Shown here: piece by piece, positions 8,659 to 16,738 of the stretch
Numbering within the stretch: position 1 is the first letter of the stretch
Layout: the number at the start of each line of letters is the position of its first letter
NCBI RefSeq assembly: GCF_016909155.1
Contig: NZ_JAFBFG010000005.1
Location: 1-64,000, forward strand
Length of the DNA stretch: 64,000 bases
Reading direction: 5' to 3'
From: Chryseomicrobium aureum
Lineage (GTDB): Bacteria > Bacillota > Bacilli > Bacillales_A > Planococcaceae
Notes under the pieces: model-generated
The model's input: the letters and a program-made list of their open reading frames with translations, nothing else
Told to the model about the DNA's origin: nothing
Database searches by the model: none
Position numbers and translations under genes: made by a program

Positions 8659-9437
8659 ACCAGTTCTCAGTGTTGGCTTTAAAAGAATGGCGCGAAGTCG
8701 TCCGCAGTTTCAAATGGCTATGGATTCCAATTGTTTTTATTTTGTTAGGGATCATGGAACCTGTGATTACATATTTTCTTCCGCAGATTTTAGAATCTGC
8801 CGGAAACATGCCGGAAGATGCGGTTTTTCAGCTTCCTGATATGACACCTGAACAGATTTTCTTGTCGACATTAGGACAGTACCAATTTATCGGGATGCTT
8901 GTAGTTGCTTTTGCTTTCTCAGGATTGATTGCGCGAGAACGAAAGAATGGCACGGCTGCATTTTTATATGTACGGCCTTTGTCGTATCCATCTTATGTTT
9001 TAAGCAAATGGGCAGTTAGTAGTGTCGTCCTTATCGGCAGTTTCATTCTCGGTATCAGTGCGAGTGCCTACTACATCATGCTGTTGTTTGGCGAGTTTTC
9101 GTTCACGAACTTTTTGGGGCTAGTAGGCGTCTACTCATTATGGATTGTGTTAGCGATTAGCCTAACCCTTCTCATGAGTGCTCTATTTACTCCTGGAATC
9201 GCGACAGCCTTGTCCCTGTTTCTTATTGTATTCTTTCCAATGATCGACGGTTTAATTTTCCGGTATTGGCCGTATACGCCTTGGAAACTTGCCAACTATG
9301 CCGGAATGATCATGGTCGGTGAAGCGTCAACCTCGGATGTTGTCTGGACGATTGCTATTGCTGTACTTCTAATTGCTGTTTGCGTTACGCTATCCATACT
9401 TATTTCAAAACGACGAGCTGCAAGCGTCACTATCTAG
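8655..9437 (+). CDS. yxlG: ABC-2 type transporter permease (YxlG-like)
   Basis: This 260-residue membrane protein has six predicted helices. A large extracytoplasmic loop lies after the first helix (about residues 45-80), followed by the ABC-2 motif region ARERKNGTAAFLYVRPLSY. It pairs with the overlapping YxlF-like ATPase to form an exporter. Position and order match B. subtilis yxlEFG. Confidence 0.85.
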   Translation: MNQFSVLALKEWREVVRSFKWLWIPIVFILLGIMEPVITYFLPQILESAGNMPEDAVFQLPDMTPEQIFLSTLGQYQFIGMLVVAFAFSGLIARERKNGTAAFLYVRPLSYPSYVLSKWAVSSVVLIGSFILGISASAYYIMLLFGEFSFTNFLGLVGVYSLWIVLAISLTLLMSALFTPGIATALSLFLIVFFPMIDGLIFRYWPYTPWKLANYAGMIMVGEASTSDVVWTIAIAVLLIAVCVTLSILISKRRAASVTI

Positions 9438-9443
9438 GGTGGG

Positions 9444-10166
9444 ATGAAATTGGCACAGAAGAGTCCGGAACGTAATTCAGACCGATTTATTTCGGCATAC
9501 AATCGAATCGATCAAGAGATGAAAGAGATAGCAGGGGCAAAAGAACACCATTCTTTTTTCCGTTTAATCGATATGGCCAAAAAGAAAAGCGCTGTTATTC
9601 GTCGGTACGAGGCAGATTTGCGCGAATATGGGGACTTGCGAAATGCGATTGTCCACCACCGTACATCGGTAGAATATGTGATTGCGGAGCCACATGATGA
9701 TGTTGTAGAGAAAATGGAAGAAATCGAGCAAGCTCTTCTTCATCCAAACTCAGTAGGTGAAATTTTTCAGCGAAACGTACTTACATTTCAATTGGGAGAT
9801 TCGTTAAGCTACGCTCTTAAAATCATTCGTGAGAAAAAATTTAATCAATTTCCGGTCTATTTAGGCTCAGAATTTAAAGGCCTGATTACGCCTGTCGGAA
9901 TCACGGCATTTTTGGCCAGCAATATTAAGGAAGACACCATTTCTCTGCGAAAGACAACACTTGCAGATATTCTGGTACATGAGAACAAACGAGATAATCA
10001 CCGTTTTGTCCGATCGAATACTTCAGCTTATGTGGCGGAGGAAATTTTTAAATCGGAACTTTCTAGAGGCCATCGTTTAGAAGCTTTGTTAATCACTGAA
10101 GACGGTGCGTCAGCAAGTGAACTGATTGGTATCGTCACCCCGTTCGACATATTAAAACTAAATTAG
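9444..10166 (+). CDS. CBS-domain protein with HEPN-like N-terminus
   Basis: The protein has 240 residues. The N-terminal 85 residues are helical and contain YGDLRNAIVHHRT, which resembles the RxxxxH-type surface of HEPN/DUF4145 helical bundles. The C-terminal part (about 95-240) is a pair of CBS domains (SLSYALKIIREKKFNQFPVY and AEEIFKSELSRGHRLEALLI), which usually bind adenine nucleotides. A sensor role is likely but not proven. It starts six bases after yxlG behind AGGGTGGG, so it may be cotranscribed. Confidence 0.7.
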   Translation: MKLAQKSPERNSDRFISAYNRIDQEMKEIAGAKEHHSFFRLIDMAKKKSAVIRRYEADLREYGDLRNAIVHHRTSVEYVIAEPHDDVVEKMEEIEQALLHPNSVGEIFQRNVLTFQLGDSLSYALKIIREKKFNQFPVYLGSEFKGLITPVGITAFLASNIKEDTISLRKTTLADILVHENKRDNHRFVRSNTSAYVAEEIFKSELSRGHRLEALLITEDGASASELIGIVTPFDILKLN

Positions 10167-10202
10167 CTATTTCCCGGGAAATAATTCAACAAGGAATGAC
10201 AT

Positions 10203-11006
10203 ATGAAAAAATTAGCAGTGTTCATAGCAGTACTAGCAGTTTTAGTTGGTAGTTTTTATTACAGCAATACAGGTCTTTCGGTAACAGAGATGACATTACA
10301 GGTTGGGGAAGAAGGTGCTTCCTTAGAAGGTCTTCAGATTGCGCATGTTTCGGACTTACATGACGCCACATTTGGTGAAGAGCAAGTAGATCTGATTGAT
10401 GCAGTAAAACAGAAACAACCAGACCTCATTTTTATAACAGGCGATTTAATTGATAGTAATCGGTATGATTTGGAGCAAAGTCTAGCGGCAGTTCGGGGAT
10501 TTGTTGATATTGCGCCTATCTATTATGTCACGGGGAATCATGAGATTGCTACAGGTGAAGAAAACGCCATCAAATCAAAATTGACGCAACTTGGCGTAAC
10601 AGTGCTATCAAATGAACTCACGACAATCTCTTATCAAGGACAGTCAATTGAGATTTTAGGAATTGAAGATCCGCTGAGTGGCACCTCTGTTTCAGATGTA
10701 TTATCTCTTCATCCACGGAGTGAGCTTCCAAGACTTACATTGTCGCACCGTCCTGAAGTGTTTGAGGACTATGTCGCAGCTAGAGAGCAGCTCGTGTTTT
10801 CAGGTCACGCACACGGGGGACAATTGCGCATCCCTGGAGTTGGTGGATTGATTGCACCTGGACAAGGGTTCTTTCCGTCCTATACAGCAGGTGTTTATGA
10901 AGAACAAGGGACACAAATGATTGTCAGTCGCGGGCTAGGAAACAGTCTTTTTCCATACCGTATTTTCAATCGACCAGAAGTCATTTTCATTACACTAGAA
11001 CGTTAA
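10203..11006 (+). CDS. Metallophosphoesterase, membrane-anchored (YkuE-like)
   Basis: This 267-residue protein has an N-terminal hydrophobic anchor (residues 4-22) and a calcineurin-like phosphoesterase domain outside the membrane. The metal-binding motifs are all present: HVSDLHD, ITGDLID, GNHEI, SHRP and GHAHGGQ. The family hydrolyses phosphoesters using two divalent metals, and B. subtilis YkuE is a close type. The substrate is unknown. A strong terminator follows. Confidence 0.88.
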   Translation: MKKLAVFIAVLAVLVGSFYYSNTGLSVTEMTLQVGEEGASLEGLQIAHVSDLHDATFGEEQVDLIDAVKQKQPDLIFITGDLIDSNRYDLEQSLAAVRGFVDIAPIYYVTGNHEIATGEENAIKSKLTQLGVTVLSNELTTISYQGQSIEILGIEDPLSGTSVSDVLSLHPRSELPRLTLSHRPEVFEDYVAAREQLVFSGHAHGGQLRIPGVGGLIAPGQGFFPSYTAGVYEEQGTQMIVSRGLGNSLFPYRIFNRPEVIFITLER

Positions 11007-11060
11007 AAGGCTAGTTCTCATAATTCCAGTTCTACTATTTACGATTTACCTCACAAAAAA

Positions 11061-11090
11061 GGCAAAGAACTTTGTAAAGAGTTCTTTGCC
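11061..11090. terminator. Bidirectional terminator between convergent genes
   Basis: A perfect 11-bp stem (GGCAAAGAACT / AGTTCTTTGCC) with an 8-base loop has A-rich sequence on its left and T-rich sequence on its right. It can therefore end both the phosphoesterase gene and the convergent flavoprotein gene. Confidence 0.85.
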
Positions 11091-11134
11091 TTTGAATTTA
11101 CCTATTGAAATACTACTAGCTGCCTTCTTCAGAA

Positions 11135-12178
11135 TCAGTTTGAGTGAAGGAGTTTTTCTAAATGTTTTACCGTAGGAGTCAGGTTTAACAAGAAATAGGA
11201 CTCACGCAATCTCCGTGACGGACCACTAGACATTAAATAACCTGCCCCTCCTTGATGCAACATCGTACCGTGAGTAGCTTTGGCTGCCAAATAAGCGACA
11301 TCAAGCCTTAGCTTGAGTAACTCTTTCCAATCCTCAACACTAGGACCGGCTTTTGCTATAGCGTAGACGCTGTTTTTTAGCGTAACCAATTGTTCCTCAA
11401 GTTCTTCAGACTGGATCGGCAAGTAACTATTACACCCCATCTGTTTATTGCAGACTTGGAGAATCGAGTCAATGGATCCTCTCGTGACCCCAAACCCTAA
11501 GGGAGTTTGATAAAGAACAAATGCAGGTCGGATTATAGGGATGAATACGTCAGCATCTTCTGCCGCAATCCAATTGTCCGGAATCCAAACCTCTTCAAAC
11601 GAACATGCAAAAGTAGCACTACCGTTGACTCCCAAATACTCCGCTTTTGCCTTTAGAGACAAGCCCTCTGTTCGGCAGGGAACAATAGCCATTATGCGTC
11701 TCGTGTCATCCACTTCGGCCACTATTCCAAACCAGTGGTCGTCACCTAAGTTCGAGACTGAAGGTAACTTCCCTGAAATGATATAACCGCCGTCCACCTT
11801 CTTCGCCCGCAAATGTAGCTTTTCAAGTCCTGCATAATATTTCATCGGGTTTGAGAGCCCTGTGGCACCTAAAATTGAGCCGTTTTCAAATTGTGGCAGT
11901 AGATGTTCCTTCAGATGAAGGTTTGTACTTTGACGGATGTAGGTCATCGCAGCCAAATGGCACCAAAAATTAAATGCCGTGGTCATACATACCTTCGCAA
12001 TTTCCTCTACCATCATCACCTCACGTGAATAGGGAATACCTTCAGAAGAATCGAGGAACCCATTTTGCCCTAAACTTTTTAAAAAGTCAGATGCATAATA
12101 CGCCTCTGTATCGATTCTCTTCACATATGGCTTTAATTTTTCAGCAATCAGCTCTTGCAAACGGTCTGTGTGTGCCAC
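11135..12178 (-). CDS. Acyl-CoA dehydrogenase family flavoprotein
   Basis: This 347-residue protein has the three-part acyl-CoA dehydrogenase fold: an N-terminal helical domain, a beta domain near 110-210 (GATGLSNPM, GGYIISGKLPSVSNLGDDHW) and a C-terminal helical bundle (LRLDVAYLAAKATHGTMLHQ). The typical catalytic Glu is not obvious, and some relatives of this shape (DszC/SfnC type) are flavin-dependent monooxygenases. It follows the DUF4242 gene by 22 bases in the same direction. A divergent HxlR regulator and a nitrate/sulfonate-type ABC importer are adjacent, so the substrate may be a scavenged sulfur or aromatic compound. That is inference. Confidence 0.75.
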   Translation of the reverse strand: MAHTDRLQELIAEKLKPYVKRIDTEAYYASDFLKSLGQNGFLDSSEGIPYSREVMMVEEIAKVCMTTAFNFWCHLAAMTYIRQSTNLHLKEHLLPQFENGSILGATGLSNPMKYYAGLEKLHLRAKKVDGGYIISGKLPSVSNLGDDHWFGIVAEVDDTRRIMAIVPCRTEGLSLKAKAEYLGVNGSATFACSFEEVWIPDNWIAAEDADVFIPIIRPAFVLYQTPLGFGVTRGSIDSILQVCNKQMGCNSYLPIQSEELEEQLVTLKNSVYAIAKAGPSVEDWKELLKLRLDVAYLAAKATHGTMLHQGGAGYLMSSGPSRRLRESYFLLNLTPTVKHLEKLLHSN

Positions 12179-12200
12179 AGGAACTCCCCCATTTCCATAC

Positions 12201-12728
12201 TTACGATAGTTCAGTCAATGTATCAATCGGTGCCATTACAGCCTCACGCGCCTTCTTAACGGTTGATTCATCAGGAGAATCATAGAAGCATAGACATTTC
12301 GTCATATCTTCACACACATAAGTGCGGGAGAACTTCACTTCAGGGACCTCATCATAGTGAACCGAGTTCTTCGATTTTCTTTCTAAGTAAGCATCCATTG
12401 TAAGGTTCTCTGGAAGGTTCCACTCTACCAAATAATTTACCGTTTCCGCCTGTTTTTTCACTTCTTCTAAATCCGTACCGACCAGTCGAACCGGTTTGAT
12501 CAGAGTGACCGGAACTTCTAGTTTGCGTAATGATTCATTCACTAAAGTTCGTTCTTCAGCTTCGATAATGAAAAAAGCACGTGATAAGTCTTTTGCTACC
12601 TGGACTTCGATCAAACCAGCACCTTGAGTGCCAATTTCGTCACGAACAGCTTCTACTTTTTGCTCGAAGGATGCCTTGTCCGTGATAGTGCCATTAAAAA
12701 CAGATTCGACTAGATATAAAGTGGTCAT
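12201..12728 (-). CDS. DUF4242-domain protein
   Basis: This 175-residue cytoplasmic protein starts with MTTLYLVES. The start is chosen because AAAGGAGG lies just upstream; an earlier in-frame start at 12758 has none. It contains two similar halves, the second with VEWNLPENLTMDAYLERKSK and a TYVCEDMTKCLCFYDSPDES stretch. This is the ferredoxin-like DUF4242 pattern also seen in the nickel-binding SCO4226 protein. Biochemical function is unknown. It is the first gene of a two-gene operon with the flavoprotein and is divergent from an HxlR regulator. Confidence 0.75.
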   Translation of the reverse strand: MTTLYLVESVFNGTITDKASFEQKVEAVRDEIGTQGAGLIEVQVAKDLSRAFFIIEAEERTLVNESLRKLEVPVTLIKPVRLVGTDLEEVKKQAETVNYLVEWNLPENLTMDAYLERKSKNSVHYDEVPEVKFSRTYVCEDMTKCLCFYDSPDESTVKKAREAVMAPIDTLTELS

Positions 12729-12797
12729 TGAAATTCCTCCTTTTGATTCAAAATCCAACCATTGAAGTGGGATATCGATTAAAGATTATTTTAAATG

Positions 12798-12824
12798 ACT
12801 AAGTAATAAAAAACAACTTAGTTG
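12798..12824. promoter_or_regulatory. Putative HxlR operator in the divergent intergenic region
   Basis: Inverted heptamers ACTAAGT (12798-12804) and ACTTAGT (12816-12822) are separated by 11 bases. The second lies inside the near-palindrome CAACTTAGTTG (12814-12824). They sit between the divergent DUF4242 and hxlR-type genes, where an autoregulatory operator would be expected. Confidence 0.45.
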
Positions 12825-12874
12825 TATCAAAATTTTCTATATGATTAAATAAGTAATAATGGAGGGAGCACAAC

Positions 12875-13318
12875 ATGCGCGAAACACGATACAATTTGCC
12901 TTGCAATATAGCACAGACTTTAAACTTGATTGGGGACCGCTGGACGTTACTCGTCCTCCATGAGATTTTGGTCGGCACAAAGACTTTCAATGATTTAAAA
13001 AAAAAACTGCTAGGAATCTCATCGAATATACTTTCTGACCGATTGAAGCACTTAGAAAAATCGGGACTCGTCCGTTCATCTCTTTATTCGGAGCATCCAC
13101 CTCGATACGAATACGCTCTCACAGAAAGCGGGAAGGCACTAGAACCCGTATTTAATGCCATGGTTCTATGGGGGAGCGAGCACCTGGACCCTTGCTATAA
13201 AAAGCTAGTCCATACTACTTGTCAACATGAAGTGGAGATTGCCTATTATTGCCCCCATTGCGAAGAAAATGTAACACAGCTCGAAACGACTGTTTTGAGA
13301 GATGAAGTAACAGAGTAG
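12875..13318 (+). CDS. HxlR-family winged-helix regulator with Cys-rich tail
   Basis: The protein has 147 residues. Residues 10-95 carry the HxlR winged helix (C11, LIGDRWTLLVLHEILVGTKT, the LERSG-like wing KHLEKSGLVRSS). The C-terminal extension holds five Cys/His-rich positions (CYKKLVHTTCQHE and YYCPHCEEN), a likely small metal or thiol site not found in minimal HxlR proteins. HxlR proteins respond to electrophiles or thiol stress. It is divergent from the DUF4242-flavoprotein operon and probably controls it. The ribosome binding site is GGAGGGAG. Confidence 0.85.
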   Translation: MRETRYNLPCNIAQTLNLIGDRWTLLVLHEILVGTKTFNDLKKKLLGISSNILSDRLKHLEKSGLVRSSLYSEHPPRYEYALTESGKALEPVFNAMVLWGSEHLDPCYKKLVHTTCQHEVEIAYYCPHCEENVTQLETTVLRDEVTE

Positions 13319-13339
13319 AGCAGAGATGCTCTACTTTTT
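13314..13339. terminator. Terminator after the HxlR gene
   Basis: A 9-bp stem (AGTAGAGCA / TGCTCTACT) with a GAGA loop overlaps the end of the HxlR gene and continues into five T residues. It may also serve the convergent permease gene. Confidence 0.75.
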
Positions 13340-14100
13340 CATGTGGCCCGAATACCCCATTGTCTATTGATCCATCTTTCGAATACCCCTACTACCTTAT
13401 CTAAAAGCAAACCTAAGACCCCTATAAATACAATTCCCGCCATCACAAAGTCTAGCCGCATGGAATTTCGTGCATCCACAATGAGATAGCCAAGTCCAGA
13501 TTGTGCCCCGACCATTTCACCAGCTACTAAGAATATCCACGCTGTTCCCACTGCTATATGAAGTCCATTCGCAATGAATGGAAAGGCTGCAGGGAAGATC
13601 ACCTTAAAAAGGAGCGGAAACCCTTTCACCTCAAAATTCTCAGCCACCTTTAGATAACTGGCATCTACTTTACGGACTGCCCCAACTGTTGATAGCAGAA
13701 CAGGGAAGAAGGCAGCAATAAAGATGATGACGATGGCTGGAATATCCCCGATTCCAAACCATAGGACAATAAATGGGGACCAGGCGATGGGAGATACAGG
13801 TCGAATCACTTGGGCAATCGGGTCGAGTATGCTCCAAAGCAGTGGTAGTCTTCCCAATAGGAGTCCTAGACCGACAGCAATAACAACAGCAGATAAATAT
13901 CCTAGCAGGAAACGATAGAGGCTAACTTGAATGTGTGTTATCAGTGTCCCATCTTGTATGAGACTCAAAATGGCTGCACCCACTGCTAGTGGCGGTGGGA
14001 ACAATACAGCATCGTAATTGCCAAAGGTATAGACCATTTGCCACACAGCGATGAGGAGTATAAAGCCAATCCCTGCCGGCGCTAAAAATTTTAGTTTCAT
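13339..14100 (-). CDS. ABC transporter permease (nitrate/sulfonate/taurine type)
   Basis: This 253-residue membrane protein with about six helices carries the BPD-type inner-membrane motif EAA-like loop (VAENFEVKGFPLLFKVIFPA). It resembles SsuC/TauC. It starts 6 bases after the binding-protein stop and is the last gene of the ATPase - binding protein - permease operon. It probably forms the importer channel for a small anionic organic or sulfur compound. Confidence 0.87.
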   Translation of the reverse strand: MKLKFLAPAGIGFILLIAVWQMVYTFGNYDAVLFPPPLAVGAAILSLIQDGTLITHIQVSLYRFLLGYLSAVVIAVGLGLLLGRLPLLWSILDPIAQVIRPVSPIAWSPFIVLWFGIGDIPAIVIIFIAAFFPVLLSTVGAVRKVDASYLKVAENFEVKGFPLLFKVIFPAAFPFIANGLHIAVGTAWIFLVAGEMVGAQSGLGYLIVDARNSMRLDFVMAGIVFIGVLGLLLDKVVGVFERWINRQWGIRAT

Positions 14101-14106
14101 TTGTCG

Positions 14107-15069
14107 TCACATCGCTTCATCTAGTAATGAGTGGTCTACAAAATCAGTGTAACTTGGTGGATTGTCCATAAGCCCCATTTCTATGAGACTTGCACGTAAT
14201 GCTTCATACTCATCTTCTCGAATCACCAGATCATCATACGCGATCCACTCAAATGATAAATCCAATACCTCTTCTTCGACGTTCATATATTTTGATGACA
14301 TTTCATGTGTATGTTCATCTTTTGCTTCTGCCACTTCGCCGGCAGCCACATAGTAATTGACGAACTCCTGAGCGACCTCTTTCTCGTTTTGAATGAAATC
14401 ATTACGAAGCACAAGAGTACAATCGATGGAGTTCTCCCAGACATCTTGATCCTGATACAGGACTTTGCCCTTTTCAAGCGAGACGGAAATAGCACCAAAT
14501 GGCTCAGCCACCACGTAGCCTGCAATACGGCCCTCAGCAAGAGCAGCTGGCATCTCTGCAGGTGGTAGTTCAATGACATTCACATCTTCATACGCCATCT
14601 GGTTTTGCTGTAGCATTTGGTACAGCAACACATTATGCGTAGAAAATTTATGAGGTATGGCAAAGTTCTTTCCTTTCAAGTCCTGAGCTGTATCGATTGA
14701 AGGGTCTGCAACAAATACATTGCCGTCACGATGTCCCAGGGCTACTGCTTTAAGATCGATTCCCTGCTCTTTTGCTCTCATCGCTAATGTGACGAGGACA
14801 GAAGCCCCATCAATACGGCCTGTATTCAAGGCATCCATCAACTCAGGCCATGAACCAAACTTCACTAATTCCAATTCAAAATTTTTATAGTCTTCTAGCT
14901 CTTTTTCGATGTACAACGGTACAGCATGAGTTATGGGTAAATACCCTATTTTGACCACGCGTTTTTCATCGTTTGAACCAGAGGATGAGCTATTCTCCGT
15001 ACCGCAAGCCGTGAGGACCAGGGCAAAAACCAAAAGTAGTGTGAGTAGCAATGTGAATGATTTTTTCAT
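14107..15069 (-). CDS. ABC transporter substrate-binding lipoprotein (SsuA/TauA-like)
   Basis: This 320-residue lipoprotein has a signal peptide ending in the lipobox ALVLTAC (Cys at about 22). A type 2 periplasmic-binding fold follows, with VKIGYLPITHAVPLYIEKEL at its start. The start at 15069 is chosen because AAGGAG lies six bases upstream; the earlier ATG at 15096 has none. It belongs to the NMT1/SsuA superfamily for nitrate, sulfonates, taurine or thiamine precursors. The substrate is not determined by sequence. The region GHRDGNVFVADPSIDTAQDL is the usual ligand loop. Confidence 0.87.
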   Translation of the reverse strand: MKKSFTLLLTLLLVFALVLTACGTENSSSSGSNDEKRVVKIGYLPITHAVPLYIEKELEDYKNFELELVKFGSWPELMDALNTGRIDGASVLVTLAMRAKEQGIDLKAVALGHRDGNVFVADPSIDTAQDLKGKNFAIPHKFSTHNVLLYQMLQQNQMAYEDVNVIELPPAEMPAALAEGRIAGYVVAEPFGAISVSLEKGKVLYQDQDVWENSIDCTLVLRNDFIQNEKEVAQEFVNYYVAAGEVAEAKDEHTHEMSSKYMNVEEEVLDLSFEWIAYDDLVIREDEYEALRASLIEMGLMDNPPSYTDFVDHSLLDEAM

Positions 15070-15099
15070 CGGATTCTCCTTATTGAGTTTAGTCATTGG

Positions 15100-15885
15100 T
15101 CAAATATGAAATTCTATGGCCGATTCCTGTCGGCTGAAATGGAATTCATCCAATATTTGTTTGCGGTATGCATAAAAATCCGGATGACTTCGATCGCGAG
15201 GTTTCGACAGTTCAACATGGATCTCATGGTGAATACGACCTGGATTGGAATGCATAATAAAGATGCGATCAGCTAGATAGATAGCTTCATCAATGTCGTG
15301 AGTCACCAACACGATAGTAGTTTGTTCCTTGGCTTGTATGTTGAGTAGTTGATCTTGCAGATGGTATCGATTAAATGTATCCAACGCAGCAAATGGTTCG
15401 TCCATCAAGATCAGTTCGGGCTGTGGTGCGAGTGCCCTCGCTATCGCGATACGTTGTTTCATACCGCCTGACACTTCATGGGGAAACATTTGACTCTTGC
15501 CTGAAAGACCTACCAGGTCAAGATAATGGCGTGCTCTTTCTGCTCGTTCTTTGGCTGATAGAGAAGAACTTTCGAGACCGAATTCCACATTTTTTAACGC
15601 GGATTTCCACGGAAGCAATCCGTAGTGCTGAAAAAGCATGATTGCTTTTCGGCTAGGTTTTGTAATGGGCTCATTCTGCAGCTTCACAAAGCCCTGATCT
15701 GGTCTTTCAAATCCTCCAATAATATTTAGAAGGGTACTTTTCCCACATCCACTCTCTCCCAACAGAGCAATAGTCTCTCCCCGTTGGATAGTGAATGAAA
15801 TGGAGTCAAGAACCTGGTTCACTACTTGGTCAGAGTGAAAAGTCTTTGAAATTTCTTCTACCGATAAAAACGGTGCATCTCCCAT
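15100..15885 (-). CDS. ABC transporter ATP-binding protein (SsuB/TauB-like)
   Basis: The protein has 261 residues, with Walker A GESGCGKST, a Q-loop at LFQHYGLLPWK, the signature VSGGMKQRIAIARAL, Walker B LILMDEPFAALD and switch VTHDIDEA. FQHYGLLPW is typical of sulfonate/nitrate importers. It is the first gene of the importer operon. A GGGAGG lies upstream at a somewhat long distance from the ATG. Confidence 0.88.
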   Translation of the reverse strand: MGDAPFLSVEEISKTFHSDQVVNQVLDSISFTIQRGETIALLGESGCGKSTLLNIIGGFERPDQGFVKLQNEPITKPSRKAIMLFQHYGLLPWKSALKNVEFGLESSSLSAKERAERARHYLDLVGLSGKSQMFPHEVSGGMKQRIAIARALAPQPELILMDEPFAALDTFNRYHLQDQLLNIQAKEQTTIVLVTHDIDEAIYLADRIFIMHSNPGRIHHEIHVELSKPRDRSHPDFYAYRKQILDEFHFSRQESAIEFHI

Positions 15886-16018
15886 ACCTATGATCCCAAC
15901 CTCCCGTTAATTTATTATTCCTATTGATATACTATGATTTAACTTTAGGTTATTTTATTATACTCTGTTGTTTTTTACAACTCATTATTCAGAATATATT
16001 AATTAATGTATTAAAATA

Positions 16019-16073
16019 ACCCTAGGGTCTAACGAGGTCTAGGTGTAATCAAGACTTCGGTAGACTCTAGGGT
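16019..16073. repeat. Long-arm inverted repeat between desR and the ABC operon
   Basis: ACCCTAGGGTCT (16019-16030) pairs with AGACTCTAGGGT (16062-16073) over 12 bases with one mismatch, around a 31-base loop. The loop holds a related AGGTCTAGGTG. On the minus strand the structure ends in TTATTTTAAT, so it could be a weak terminator for desR. Alternatively it is a repeated operator for the importer promoter that follows. Confidence 0.4.
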
Positions 16074-16133
16074 CTTACTGTAGTTATGGGTATATTTGTA
16101 TCTTCTATAATTCTTTGTTTTTCATCGCCCACC

Positions 16134-16733
16134 TCATTTGAACCAGCCTTTTTCTTTTGCACGGGACAGGGCTTCGATTCGGTTGTTGACTTGCAATTTA
16201 TCGAGGATGACAGATATATAGTTGCGTACAGTTCCGGAAGATAAGAAAAGTACTGAGGAGATTTCTTTTGAACTTTTTCCTTCTGCCATCAGTTCCATAA
16301 TTTGAAGCTCGCGCTCGGTCAAAGGGTTTGGCGCATCGAAAGCAAGCTCCATCAGTTCTGGAGAATACATCTTGCGGCCGCTTAGGATAGAACGGATTGC
16401 GTAGGCGAGCTCTTCACTCGGGCTATCTTTGATCAAATACCCGTCGACATCCGCTTGTCGGGCTTTTTCAAAATAGCCAGAGCGAGCAAACGTTGTCAAA
16501 ATGAGGACTTTGCATGAATGGCCTTTCAACTTCTCTGCGAGCTCTAGGCCGGTCATTTTCGGCATTTCAATATCTGTGATACAAATGTCTGGAGAAAGGT
16601 CTTGAACGAGCTGTAAGGCCTCTTCTCCGTCGCGTGCAAGGCCAACGACCTCCATATCTTCTTCAAGCTCAAGCAGGGAGCCCAATGCGCCTAAGAGCAT
16701 ACGCTGATCTTCGGCTAATACAATTCGAATCAT
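16134..16733 (-). CDS. desR: Response regulator DesR (NarL/LuxR family)
   Basis: This 199-residue regulator has a receiver domain (1-120) with acidic residues ED at 8-9, the phosphoacceptor D54 in CITDIEMPKM, T81 and a conserved Lys. A LuxR-type helix-turn-helix (TERELQIMELMAEGKSSKEI) is at the C-terminus. D54 is the position used by B. subtilis DesR, which activates the desaturase gene when membranes stiffen. It starts six bases after desK ends, in the order des-desK-desR. Confidence 0.92.
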   Translation of the reverse strand: MIRIVLAEDQRMLLGALGSLLELEEDMEVVGLARDGEEALQLVQDLSPDICITDIEMPKMTGLELAEKLKGHSCKVLILTTFARSGYFEKARQADVDGYLIKDSPSEELAYAIRSILSGRKMYSPELMELAFDAPNPLTERELQIMELMAEGKSSKEISSVLFLSSGTVRNYISVILDKLQVNNRIEALSRAKEKGWFK

Positions 16734-16738
16734 ACTCT

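Noticed and set aside
15886-16133. Riboswitch (SAM or T-box) upstream of the sulfonate-type importer
   Set aside because: No S-box core or T-box sequence is present. Only the CTAGGGTCT inverted repeat is seen.
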